The notes below the pieces were generated by a model, which did not search any database, was not told the origin of the DNA, and was given only the letters and a program-made list of their open reading frames with translations. Shown in pieces: positions 9,224 to 16,887 of a stretch of DNA of 64,000 bases. Position 1 is the first letter of the stretch, and each line of letters starts with the position of its first letter. The position numbers were made by a program, and so were the translations under genes. Origin of the DNA: UBA10348 sp002469915 (GTDB taxonomy: Bacteria > Bacteroidota > Rhodothermia > Rhodothermales > UBA10348); NCBI GenBank assembly GCA_029249345.1, contig JAQWHM010000002.1, positions 60,556 to 124,555 of the forward strand. Direction: 5' to 3'.

Positions 9224-9712
9224 CTATTTCGCAGCTTCCCATTCTTCAAATGTTGCCGGTGACTTCTGATATTCCATTACCATTAGCCAACCATCTTTGC
9301 GCACTAGAAGACCTTCAAAATGCACCATGGCAACGACTGGGTCTGCATCCCCGGTTTGTGACCAGTAGCGAAAGATACCCGTTTCATGAGCGGTATTCCC
9401 GTCATGCAACCGTTGGGTAAATCTGAAATCGACACCGGCAGATAGCCTTCCATCCTTTGTGTCGTCAAAACCAGGCTTCCAACCCGCAAGAGCCTGCGCA
9501 ATGGGATAGCTTTCATTGGATGACGAGGATACGAGAACCGCATCTGGATGATAGGTTGCAGAATAGCCCTCAAAGTCACCTTCTGAAACGGTGCGAGATA
9601 CCTCAGACCAGAACGCGTCCAGTTCGTCCACCTGAGCCGCAGCCGTTGACGGAAGAAGCCCCGTCAACAAGCAGCAGCTTACGAGCAATAAACGGAGGGT
9701 GTGACTTAGCAT
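9224..9712 (-). CDS. exported NTF2-like (SnoaL/DUF4440) protein
   Basis: A 162-residue protein with a signal peptide (about residues 1-27, ending STAAAQ). The rest has the pattern of the NTF2/SnoaL cone fold: an opening helix DELDAFWSEVSRTVSEGD, YHPDAVLVSS, and paired strands ending WLMVMEYQKSP. Such proteins are often ketosteroid-isomerase-like enzymes or ligand-binding domains; no catalytic residues can be assigned here. It lies 24 bp downstream of the sodium symporter gene and before the GH3 gene, so a part in sugar uptake or processing is possible but unproven. Confidence 0.7.
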   Translation of the reverse strand: MLSHTLRLLLVSCCLLTGLLPSTAAAQVDELDAFWSEVSRTVSEGDFEGYSATYHPDAVLVSSSSNESYPIAQALAGWKPGFDDTKDGRLSAGVDFRFTQRLHDGNTAHETGIFRYWSQTGDADPVVAMVHFEGLLVRKDGWLMVMEYQKSPATFEEWEAAK

Positions 9713-9736
9713 ATGAAATCGGATGTGAATGAGGTC

Positions 9737-11347
9737 CTACCAGAATATCAGGTACAACGCAGCGGCAATGCCGAGAATACCGAAGGAGAGTCCGTTGAAT
9801 ACGGGATCGGATTCCGCTTTGCTTGTCTTATGGTCAATTGCATTGTCATGGTCAGCGCCTTTTCCTTCAAATAAGGAAATGACTACGATCAAGACCACTG
9901 AAATGATAAAGACGTATCCCATTCGGTTCAGGAACGGCACGGCAGGGGCGAGCACTTTCATGCCAGCAGATAAGGGAATACTTAGAACGGCCGAGACCAT
10001 TGCAGCATTCGGGGTCGCTTTTTTCCAGAATAAGCCCATCACGAAGATGGCTAATACGCCCGGAGAAATAAATCCAGTGTATTCTTGAATGTACTGGAAC
10101 GCCTGATCGAGAGCAGCGAGCTGAGGTGCCATCAGAGCACCAATGATGATAGCGAAAAGTCCTACCATTCGGCCAATATTGACCAGCTTGGTTTCTGACG
10201 CTTCGGTATTGACGAGGTTCTTATAGAGGTCCATCGTAAAGATCGTGGCCGTAGAGTTCATCATAGACGCTAACGACGAGACGATAGCTGCCGCAAGAGC
10301 CGCAAACGCTAATCCACGCAGACCGGGACCTACGTAGGTGGCTAGGAGCCAAGGATAAGCCTGATCGCCGCGCTCGAGAGGGGCGTCTAATGCAAAGGCG
10401 ACAATTCCAGGAATGACAACGATCATTGGAAGAAGGAGCTTCAAGTAGCCTGCAAAAGCCAAACCGCGTCGCGCTTCTTTCAAGCTCTTCGCTGCAAGAG
10501 CGCGTTGAATGATGTATTGGTTACATCCCCAATAGAACAAGTTGGCTACCCACATACCGCCAAGCAGTACACCTAAACCGGGTAACAACGCGTAGGCATC
10601 TTTGGTAACGAGCTGTCCCGCTTCCAAATCTTGGTACATCAACTCGCCCGGGAATAGTACCATATTGAAATGGCCTGGGACTTCTTTAACCAATTTGATA
10701 AATCCAGCAATAGATCCGGCGCCAGCGCCGTAGGCATCAAGTGCTAAATAGGTAGTTAGAAGACCACCACCCACTAAGACGACTACTTGAACAACATCGG
10801 TCCAAGCAACAGCCTTCAGGCCTCCATACAGGCTATAGACAGCAGCAAAGGCAGCTAAGCCGGCAATGCCTGACCATAGTGGAACGCCCATGATTCCTTC
10901 CATCGCTAGGGCTCCGAGGTAGAGCACGCTGGTTAGGTTCACAAATACATAGACGAGGAGCCAGAAAATGGCTAAAAGCGTTCGAACTCTTGAATCATAT
11001 CGTTTTTCGAGAAACTGGGGCATCGTGAAAATGCCCTTCTCGAGATAGATTGGGAGAAACCAATAAGCAATGACCAACAGGGTTATGGCCGCCATCCACT
11101 CGTAGGACGCGATCGCTAATCCAACGCGAAAACCGGAACCGGACATCCCAATAAACTGCTCTGCCGAAATATTACTTGCGATGAGCGAGGCCCCAATGGC
11201 CCACCAAGGCAAGCTCTTGCTAGCTAGGAAATAGTCACTGGTATCCTTCTGATGACCATCTTTTTCTCTGGATACCCAGAGGCCAAGCCCGATGATCACC
11301 GCTCCGTAGAGAGCAAAAACAATGTAGTCTAGAGTAGAAAAAAGCAT
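9737..11347 (-). CDS. sodium/solute symporter (SSS family, sugar transporter-like)
   Basis: A 536-residue inner-membrane protein with about 13-14 hydrophobic spans. It matches the SSS/SglT family: an opening span LDYIVFALYGAVIIGLGLWVS, the SLPWWAIGASLIASNISAEQFIGMSG stretch (residues about 46-71) that in this family forms the sodium site, the YGGLKAVAWTDVVQ segment, and NQYIIQRALAAKSLKEARRG. Members import glucose, galactose, myo-inositol or similar solutes with Na+. Position next to a GH3 beta-glucosidase suggests glucose as cargo (inference). It is first in the minus-strand run symporter - NTF2-like - GH3, with a candidate promoter about 40 bp upstream. Confidence 0.88.
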   Translation of the reverse strand: MLFSTLDYIVFALYGAVIIGLGLWVSREKDGHQKDTSDYFLASKSLPWWAIGASLIASNISAEQFIGMSGSGFRVGLAIASYEWMAAITLLVIAYWFLPIYLEKGIFTMPQFLEKRYDSRVRTLLAIFWLLVYVFVNLTSVLYLGALAMEGIMGVPLWSGIAGLAAFAAVYSLYGGLKAVAWTDVVQVVVLVGGGLLTTYLALDAYGAGAGSIAGFIKLVKEVPGHFNMVLFPGELMYQDLEAGQLVTKDAYALLPGLGVLLGGMWVANLFYWGCNQYIIQRALAAKSLKEARRGLAFAGYLKLLLPMIVVIPGIVAFALDAPLERGDQAYPWLLATYVGPGLRGLAFAALAAAIVSSLASMMNSTATIFTMDLYKNLVNTEASETKLVNIGRMVGLFAIIIGALMAPQLAALDQAFQYIQEYTGFISPGVLAIFVMGLFWKKATPNAAMVSAVLSIPLSAGMKVLAPAVPFLNRMGYVFIISVVLIVVISLFEGKGADHDNAIDHKTSKAESDPVFNGLSFGILGIAAALYLIFW

Positions 11348-11385
11348 GTTGGGAAAACCGGGTGAGATGTCAGTTCGGAATCGGA

Positions 11386-11393
11386 CAAATGTA
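11386..11393 (-). promoter_or_regulatory. candidate -7 box (TACATTTG) for the symporter operon
   Basis: On the minus strand the sequence TACATTTG fits the Bacteroidota -7 consensus TAnnTTTG and lies 39 bp from the symporter ATG. No TTG stands at the usual -33 distance; the nearest is CTG, 17 bases away. This is therefore a partial promoter match. Confidence 0.4.
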
Positions 11394-11572
11394 ACGTACT
11401 TAATGGACAGTTTCCGTCGGGAGATTCAGTTTCATGAAACAGAAAAAGGTTTTTTACGATGAATATCCGTTGGAATCCGAGAAAAGCGGGTTTTGCTGAC
11501 AAAACCTAAAAGCTCCTATGTGTAGAATATCAGTACTTTAAAGAGCCAATATCTCGACTACTGGAGAACGCA

Positions 11573-12714
11573 ATGATTGATTTTTCGCTGGATGCCCATC
11601 AACAAGGGATTATTGAAAAACATCGTGACTTTAGCGATCGCTTTATCGTCCCTGTGCGTGCGAAATACGATGAATCGTGTGAGTTTCCGTGGGAAGTAGT
11701 GCGGGCAGCATATGATGAGGGCATTATTAATGGTCCTGTTCCGTCGGAATATGGCGGTCCTGGACATAATATCCTCGAAGGAGCACTCGCTTCGGAAGAA
11801 CTAGGCGCCGGATGCATTGGAATCGGCATTTGTATTGATGCTAACTCGCTGGCCTTGACCCCGCTGATTGTAGGAGGATCCGAAGAGCAGAAAAAGCGCG
11901 TCTTTGGCGAGTTGATTGAGCGAAAAGGGGTAGCGGCCTACGCGCTAACCGAGCCTAATGCGGGTTCAGATGTGGCTAACATCAAGACAACGGGGTTGAA
12001 AAAAGGGGATAAGTACATTATAAATGGCCACAAGCGATTCATCACCAACGGTGAAGTGGCTGCCTATCACACGGTCTTCGCCCTAGCAGATCCAGAACGC
12101 GGAGCCCGTAGCCTAACGGCATTCATTGTACCTACGGATGCTCCTGGTGTAGAAGTGATTTCACGCATGCGGAAAATGGGACAGAATGCTTCCGTACAAA
12201 ATGAAATCAAATACACCGATGTTGAGATACCTCTAGAGAATTGTATCGGAGGCGAGGGGCGTGGTTTTATTCTGGCCATGAAGACGTTTGATCGCACCAG
12301 AACAGGAGTTGCAGCACTGGCATTGGGAGCGGGTAGAACGGCTTACGAAACCTCTATGGCGTGGGCGAAAAATCGTATCCAGTTTGGTAAACCGATTACG
12401 GCCAACCAGGCCATTGCTTTTATGTTGCTGATATGGCAACAGAACTGGAGGCCGCTCGCTTGCTAACTTGGAGAGCAGCTTGGGCGTATGACAATGGAGA
12501 CCGAGCGTTGAACAAACTGTCTGCCATGTCCAAAATGTATGCTTCAGACGTAGCGATGAAAGTAGCTATTGATGCCGTGCAGGTTATGGGTGGAGATGGT
12601 TACTCTCGTGATTTTCCAGTCGAAAAGATCATGAGGGACGTGAAACTGTGCCAGATTTATGAGGGTACCAATCAGGTCCAGCGCTTGGTTATTTCCAAGG
12701 CTATTCTCAAATAG
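11573..12714 (+). pseudogene. acyl-CoA dehydrogenase with a one-base frameshift
   Basis: The two frames 11573-12466 and 12433-12714 together make a complete acyl-CoA dehydrogenase of about 380 residues: N-terminal helical domain, YALTEPNAGSD at the FAD/substrate site, the beta domain with RFITNG, the RIQFGKPI segment, and the catalytic Glu in YEGTNQVQRL near the C-terminus. The family sequence expects ...AFMLADMATELEAAR; here ATGTTGCTGATATGG reads as if one G is missing after 12426 (GG to G). The enzyme would oxidise acyl-CoA thioesters in the cytoplasm with FAD. Everything else is intact, so this is either a very recent mutation or a sequencing error. Confidence 0.88.
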
Positions 12715-12730
12715 TCGCTTTCCGATTTAA

Positions 12731-12762
12731 TTGTCCTCGCCTTGTATCGGTTCGTACCTTTG
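12731..12762 (+). promoter_or_regulatory. Bacteroidota-type promoter for the TonB receptor gene
   Basis: TTG at 12731-12733 is followed after 21 bases by TACCTTTG at 12755-12762, matching the -33/-7 pattern TTG...TAnnTTTG used by the Bacteroidota housekeeping sigma factor. The receptor's ATG lies 26 bases beyond the -7 box, so the leader would be short. This is one of the two best promoter matches in the window. Confidence 0.7.
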
Positions 12763-12788
12763 CGACGATTCAACTATTCCTTTGAGCT

Positions 12789-14867
12789 ATGAAAAATTTG
12801 ACGTGTATCCTGTTACTTTCAGGATTCTTGAGTGCCAATGTCCAAGCCCAGAATGCGGATTCTCTGCGTACCGTGACGCTGGACCCTGTTGTCGTTATCG
12901 CTGAGCGCGTAGAGTCTGCTCTTTCGACTTCTACGGTTGGTGTTTCCGTGCTCAATGCGAGGCAATTGGCTTCGATTCCAACCAGAAGCTTTTCAGATGC
13001 ACTGAATTACCTCCCAGGACTCACGTTTTTGGATGTTGATGGAATGGGCTTTTCTCCGCAAGCCGTAACACGAGGCTTTTACGGTGGTGGAGAAGCCGAA
13101 TACGTTGTCGTGCTGATTAATGGACGTCCCATTAATACCATCGAGAATGGCTTAGTTAACTGGGATCAGATACTAGCCAATGCCTCTACTAGTGTAGAAG
13201 TGTTGAGAGGAGGTGCATCCTCTCTTTATGGTGACGCAGCCATTGGGGCCGTTATTAATGTCCGAACAGCACCTGTCGAAACAATCAATCGCCAACTATC
13301 CGGTAGTATTGGCAGCTCCGGTCTTTTGAATGGCCAGATGTCTATTCAAACCAAAAAATACACAGCTGCTGCCTCATACCGGGCAGTTGATGGATACAGG
13401 GATCACAGTACTCGGTCCTCATGGACGGCTCAGGGCGAGGGAGAGGTGCTAAATACCTCTAGAGCTACCGTTAGAGCATCCGCAGCAGTGAATATTCGTG
13501 AATACGAAACGCCAGGTCCGCTACGATCCAGCGATGGTTCGCAAGACCGCTCATATAGTCTTCCGTTCTTTCAATTTGACACGGGTTCTGAAGAGACCGT
13601 TCGTTTGTCGGTGGAAGCAGATATTAACACGGTACTTGGCGTGATCGAAGTCTCTACATCTTCTGAGTATCGAAATCACGATTTTGTTCGCACATTACCG
13701 CTCAGTGCTGACTTCGCTGACACTCAAGAAAGACAAGTGGACGCATTGGGTACGCGCGCGACCATGCGGCTAGCAGATCTGCAATTGCCCCTGCCTATAG
13801 CGCATAAGTTGGTTATTGGAGCGGATGCTTTTTCCGCCGGGCTAGATTCTCGTTATTTGCAAATTGCTACGGGTGGAATTGAGGATGCGTATGCCTCTGC
13901 TACCGGCGAGAATCGTCCTGAACTCTCAGATGGAAGCGCGAGTCGTGATGGACTGGCTGGTTATCTTCATTTAGACCTGTATCCGACAAGCAAACTCAAG
14001 GTGTCTGTAGGAGGAAGGGTGGACCGGATCGAAGACACGTTTGATGAAGTTGAAGGCCTTTCGGAGGCTAGAGAAGGTGCCACTCATGTTGCTGTGAGCC
14101 CGAAATTGGGAGTTAATTACCGGTATGTCTCTTCTTCGAGTCAAGTCGGAAACGTCTACGTCAGCTCTTCACGTTCATTTAAAGCACCGACGTTAGATCA
14201 GCTTTATGACTTACGGGCGTTTCCGGTACCGTTTCCACCTTACTCGATTCAAATCGCTAATGCAGGGTTGAATCCTCAGTACGGAATTAACTACGAAGTT
14301 GGTTTCTATCACAGGTTATCGACTGCTCAGGGCCTTTCTGCTATGCTCAGTGCTTCAGCGTATCGTTTGGATATGAAGGACGAAATCGATTTTTCGTTTG
14401 ATACCTTTTCCAACATCAATATTGGTGAAAGTCGGCACCAAGGCCTCGAAGTTGGTCTAAACATGGCGGATGAGGACCTTGGGTCCGTCTTTCTGAATTA
14501 CACGCTCCAGGATGTGACCTATCTGATTGGTGAGAACAAGGGAAATGCAGTTAAAGCGATTCCATTACATTCTTTTAGTGGCGGACTTCAGAAGGAGGTA
14601 GGTCCATGGATGGCGAGCCTCACTCTACGGGGCAATCGCAAAATGTATATCGACGATGCCAATACAAGTTTAATGGATGATTACGCGGTAGTAGATGCCC
14701 GAATCAGCTATGCTAAAGATGCATATCGCCTAACGTTTGATGCCTTCAACTTGTTGGATAAATCGTACAGTACTACGGCGTATCAGGATCCTGGAGGATC
14801 TGAAACTACGTTCTTGTTTCCGGCATCATTGAGAACGATTTCCGTAGGGTTCCAGTTGAGCTGGTAA
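12789..14867 (+). CDS. TonB-dependent outer-membrane receptor
   Basis: A 692-residue protein with a signal peptide (1-21, ending VQAQ). A plug domain covers about 30-155 (DALNYLPGLTFLDVDG, VEVLRGGASSLYGDAAIGAVINV), followed by a beta-barrel that ends in the final aromatic LSW. SFKAPTLDQLYDL and NAGLNPQYGINYEVGFYHRL are usual inner-barrel and loop sequences. It would import a siderophore, vitamin or glycan across the outer membrane using TonB energy. It lacks the carboxypeptidase-regulatory extension seen in the other receptor here and has no SusD partner, so a metal-chelate or cofactor cargo is more likely than a polysaccharide (inference). Confidence 0.9.
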   Translation: MKNLTCILLLSGFLSANVQAQNADSLRTVTLDPVVVIAERVESALSTSTVGVSVLNARQLASIPTRSFSDALNYLPGLTFLDVDGMGFSPQAVTRGFYGGGEAEYVVVLINGRPINTIENGLVNWDQILANASTSVEVLRGGASSLYGDAAIGAVINVRTAPVETINRQLSGSIGSSGLLNGQMSIQTKKYTAAASYRAVDGYRDHSTRSSWTAQGEGEVLNTSRATVRASAAVNIREYETPGPLRSSDGSQDRSYSLPFFQFDTGSEETVRLSVEADINTVLGVIEVSTSSEYRNHDFVRTLPLSADFADTQERQVDALGTRATMRLADLQLPLPIAHKLVIGADAFSAGLDSRYLQIATGGIEDAYASATGENRPELSDGSASRDGLAGYLHLDLYPTSKLKVSVGGRVDRIEDTFDEVEGLSEAREGATHVAVSPKLGVNYRYVSSSSQVGNVYVSSSRSFKAPTLDQLYDLRAFPVPFPPYSIQIANAGLNPQYGINYEVGFYHRLSTAQGLSAMLSASAYRLDMKDEIDFSFDTFSNINIGESRHQGLEVGLNMADEDLGSVFLNYTLQDVTYLIGENKGNAVKAIPLHSFSGGLQKEVGPWMASLTLRGNRKMYIDDANTSLMDDYAVVDARISYAKDAYRLTFDAFNLLDKSYSTTAYQDPGGSETTFLFPASLRTISVGFQLSW

Positions 14868-14966
14868 CCGTCAGACGAGGTGCCTCTGGCCATTCGCAAA
14901 CTGGAATTTAGGCACCTGATAGAGCGTTTAGCGCTGATTTTCACGAATCAAAGGTCCATAAACGAA

Positions 14967-15000
14967 TGAAGTCCAACGAGTTGGAGCTCGTTGGACTTCA
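14967..15000. terminator. perfect stem-loop between TonB receptor and tRNA-Asn
   Basis: A perfect 14-bp stem (14967-14980 with 14987-15000) with a 6-base loop sits between the 3' ends of two convergent genes. Neither side has a strong T run (the minus side reads ATTCGTTTAT), so it is a weak intrinsic terminator or a processing or end-protecting hairpin. The stretch 14868-14966 has nothing else I can identify. Confidence 0.5.
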
Positions 15001-15004
15001 ATAT

Positions 15005-15079
15005 TGGCTCCCCGGGTAGGATTTGAACCTACGACATTTCGGTTAACAGCCGAATGCTCTACCACTGAGCTACCGAGGA
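15005..15079 (-). tRNA. tRNA-Asn (GTT)
   Basis: A full cloverleaf is readable on the minus strand. The acceptor TCCTCGG pairs with CCGGGGA (one G-U). The D arm contains GCTCAGTGGTAGAGC, the anticodon stem-loop TTCGGCTGTTAACCGAA carries anticodon GTT, and the T arm is GTAGGTTCAAATCCTAC. The 3' CCA is encoded (15007-15005). A matching promoter lies just upstream. Confidence 0.97.
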
Positions 15080-15109
15080 ATTTCGCTCAAACAAATTATT
15101 GAGCGGCCC

Positions 15110-15140
15110 CAAATATACCGTGATGTGAGACCTTGAGCAA
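15110..15140 (-). promoter_or_regulatory. Bacteroidota-type promoter for tRNA-Asn
   Basis: On the minus strand TTG (15140-15138) and TATATTTG (15117-15110) are spaced by 20 bases, an excellent fit to TTG-N19/20-TAnnTTTG. The tRNA's 5' end is 31 bases further on. Confidence 0.75.
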
Positions 15141-15379
15141 GTCCCTTTTCAGAGATTTCAACATTGAACACAAATTACTTATTGGAGGGCGAAATCGACC
15201 AGACATGGTTAGCTCAATCTATGTCGGAAGAATGCCATCAGGATTGATTTCGACCTAGGTTACATCGCTGATTCCTCTTTCCTTTTTAGGCAATCCGTTT
15301 AACGGTCACCAAGTGTTGTTTCAATGCGGCTTTAAGAGTGGATTCGTTTCACTAATGCCCAAACGGGCGGACTACTCTA
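15141..15379. other. gene-free stretch
   Basis: Between the tRNA-Asn promoter and the lipoprotein gene I see no open frame with coding character, no strong hairpin and no recognised promoter. It presumably carries the lipoprotein gene's promoter. Confidence 0.4.
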
Positions 15380-15898
15380 ATGAAATCTGTCTTTACACGT
15401 CTTTTCATCATCGGAACGGTTTTTATAGCTGGATGTGAAGGAGCCCTGGTACCTCTTAGTGACGCAAACGATGTACCGATCGACGAGCGCTTACTCGGCG
15501 AATGGATGGCTCTGGACGACGAGCAGGAGGCCTCAATCATTACGATTTGGGCATTCAATGACACGGAATACTACATGGAGTGGAAGGAAGAGGATGAGGA
15601 TGAAGAAGCCGCCGCTGATACCATGCGGATTAGGGCTTTTTCGACAGAACTGAAGGACTATATGTTTACCAATATCCGATGCATTGACTGTGAGGAGGAT
15701 GAGACGGAATGGTTTTTCTATCGATACGCTTTTGAAGGCGATGACCGGCTGGCCGTCCAAGGCATTCGGAACAAGCATTATCGAGATGCGATGTCAGAAA
15801 TGACGCGATCCAAGGATGTGCGAAAATACGTTCGTGCTCATCTGAATGATGAGGACTTTATGGAGGAGGATATCGCCTATTTCGAGCGGATTAAGTAA
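15380..15898 (+). CDS. acidic lipoprotein of unknown function
   Basis: A 172-residue protein with a lipobox at FIAGC (Cys19), so it should be a lipoprotein. The mature part starts with a segment (DERLLGEWMALDDEQEASIITIWAFND) like the lipocalin-style small lipoproteins that begin LxGxW, then a very acidic stretch (WKEEDEDEEAAAD) and paired cysteines in RCIDCEED that could bind metal or form a disulfide. The C-terminal third is charged and helical. I do not recognise a named family. It stands alone and is followed by a terminator-like hairpin. Confidence 0.65.
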   Translation: MKSVFTRLFIIGTVFIAGCEGALVPLSDANDVPIDERLLGEWMALDDEQEASIITIWAFNDTEYYMEWKEEDEDEEAAADTMRIRAFSTELKDYMFTNIRCIDCEEDETEWFFYRYAFEGDDRLAVQGIRNKHYRDAMSEMTRSKDVRKYVRAHLNDEDFMEEDIAYFERIK

Positions 15899-15907
15899 AT
15901 AAAGGCC

Positions 15908-15933
15908 GTGGGGGCGCCTCCCGGCGCCCCCAC
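15908..15933 (+). terminator. hairpin after the lipoprotein gene
   Basis: A perfect 11-bp GC-rich stem (15908-15918 with 15923-15933) with a 4-base loop begins 10 bases after the stop codon. The T tract is poor (AACGTCTTGT), so termination may be partial. Confidence 0.6.
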
Positions 15934-16037
15934 AACGTCTTGTGCAATCGTGGTTTCTAGCGGGTCTCGAACCAGGATATAAGATTCAGTGATTCCTTTC
16001 GAGTATCTTGACCGTAACGAGACAGCACTCAACGTAT

Positions 16038-16859
16038 ATGATGCATTTTTGGGGCGTAAGAGGCTCCATTCCAACTCCTGGCAGCGAAACCGCGCGATAC
16101 GGTGGCAATACGTCCTGTATTTCTTTATCGCTGGATGAGACCCATACGCTGGTTTTAGATGCAGGATCGGGGCTTAGGGTATTAGGTCAACAAACCTTTG
16201 CCAAGCCCCACGTGTTTTACTTCTTGCTGTCTCACGTGCATTGGGATCATATTCAAGGTTTTCCGTTTTTTCGTCCCATCATGGATCCCGACGTGAAAAT
16301 TGTCTTTTTGAACGATGAAGGTGCGAGTGTGTCTGATGCTGTGCTAGGCCAGATGGATGGGGTTCGTTTTCCGATAACCCGAAATGAGTTGAAGGCGAAC
16401 ATAGTCTGTGGTTCGCAGGACTATCAGTCAGCCTTCGATCTGTTTGGCGTGACGTGTACTGAAGTGAATATGCTTCACGAGGGAGCTTGTTTTGGTTTCC
16501 GAGTTACCCGTGATGATGGTGACTGGGTTTATATGACGGATAATGAGCTACCTGCGGACGTGCAAAGCGACGAAATGCATCGATTAGTGGATTTTGCATC
16601 AAGTGCTGACGTGCTGATTCACGATGCACAGTACACCGATGCTGAAATGCAGGAAAAGAAGGGTTGGGGCCACAGCTCTTTTGAGCAGGCTTGCTCCTTT
16701 GCCATCAAGGCTAACGTCAGACAGTTAGTCCTTTTTCACCATGATCCTTCGCGCAGCGACGAGCAGTTAGAAGCAATGCTAACCCAGGCGAATGAGTGGG
16801 TTGAGCATCAGGATGCTGAATTGGATGTCATTCTGGCACGTGAGGGCCTAGCGGTCTAG
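16038..16859 (+). CDS. metallo-beta-lactamase-fold hydrolase (cyclic-phosphate phosphodiesterase-like)
   Basis: The frame extends to a TTG at 16008, but the family begins near MMHFWGVRGSIPTPG, so I take the ATG at 16038; the protein is 273 residues. The sequence has RYGGNTSCISL, LDAGSGLRVLG and the metal motif SHVHWDHIQGFPFF (HxHxDH), then VYMTDNE and DVLIHDAQYTDAE, and finally LFHHDPSRSD. This is the cytosolic MBL subgroup related to PhnP and RNase Z, which cleaves phosphodiesters; the exact substrate cannot be read from sequence. The last codons form half of a long hairpin at 16835-16872. Confidence 0.8.
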   Translation: MMHFWGVRGSIPTPGSETARYGGNTSCISLSLDETHTLVLDAGSGLRVLGQQTFAKPHVFYFLLSHVHWDHIQGFPFFRPIMDPDVKIVFLNDEGASVSDAVLGQMDGVRFPITRNELKANIVCGSQDYQSAFDLFGVTCTEVNMLHEGACFGFRVTRDDGDWVYMTDNELPADVQSDEMHRLVDFASSADVLIHDAQYTDAEMQEKKGWGHSSFEQACSFAIKANVRQLVLFHHDPSRSDEQLEAMLTQANEWVEHQDAELDVILAREGLAV

Positions 16860-16872
16860 GCCCTCACGTGCC
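16835..16872. terminator. 17-bp stem-loop spanning the stop codon of the MBL gene
   Basis: A perfect 17-bp inverted repeat (16835-16851 with 16856-16872) has a 4-base loop. The left arm encodes the last residues of the MBL protein and the right arm begins in its stop codon. It lies between convergent genes and probably limits read-through both ways. No clear T tract follows on either strand. Confidence 0.55.
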
Positions 16873-16887
16873 ATGAATGTGGCGCAC

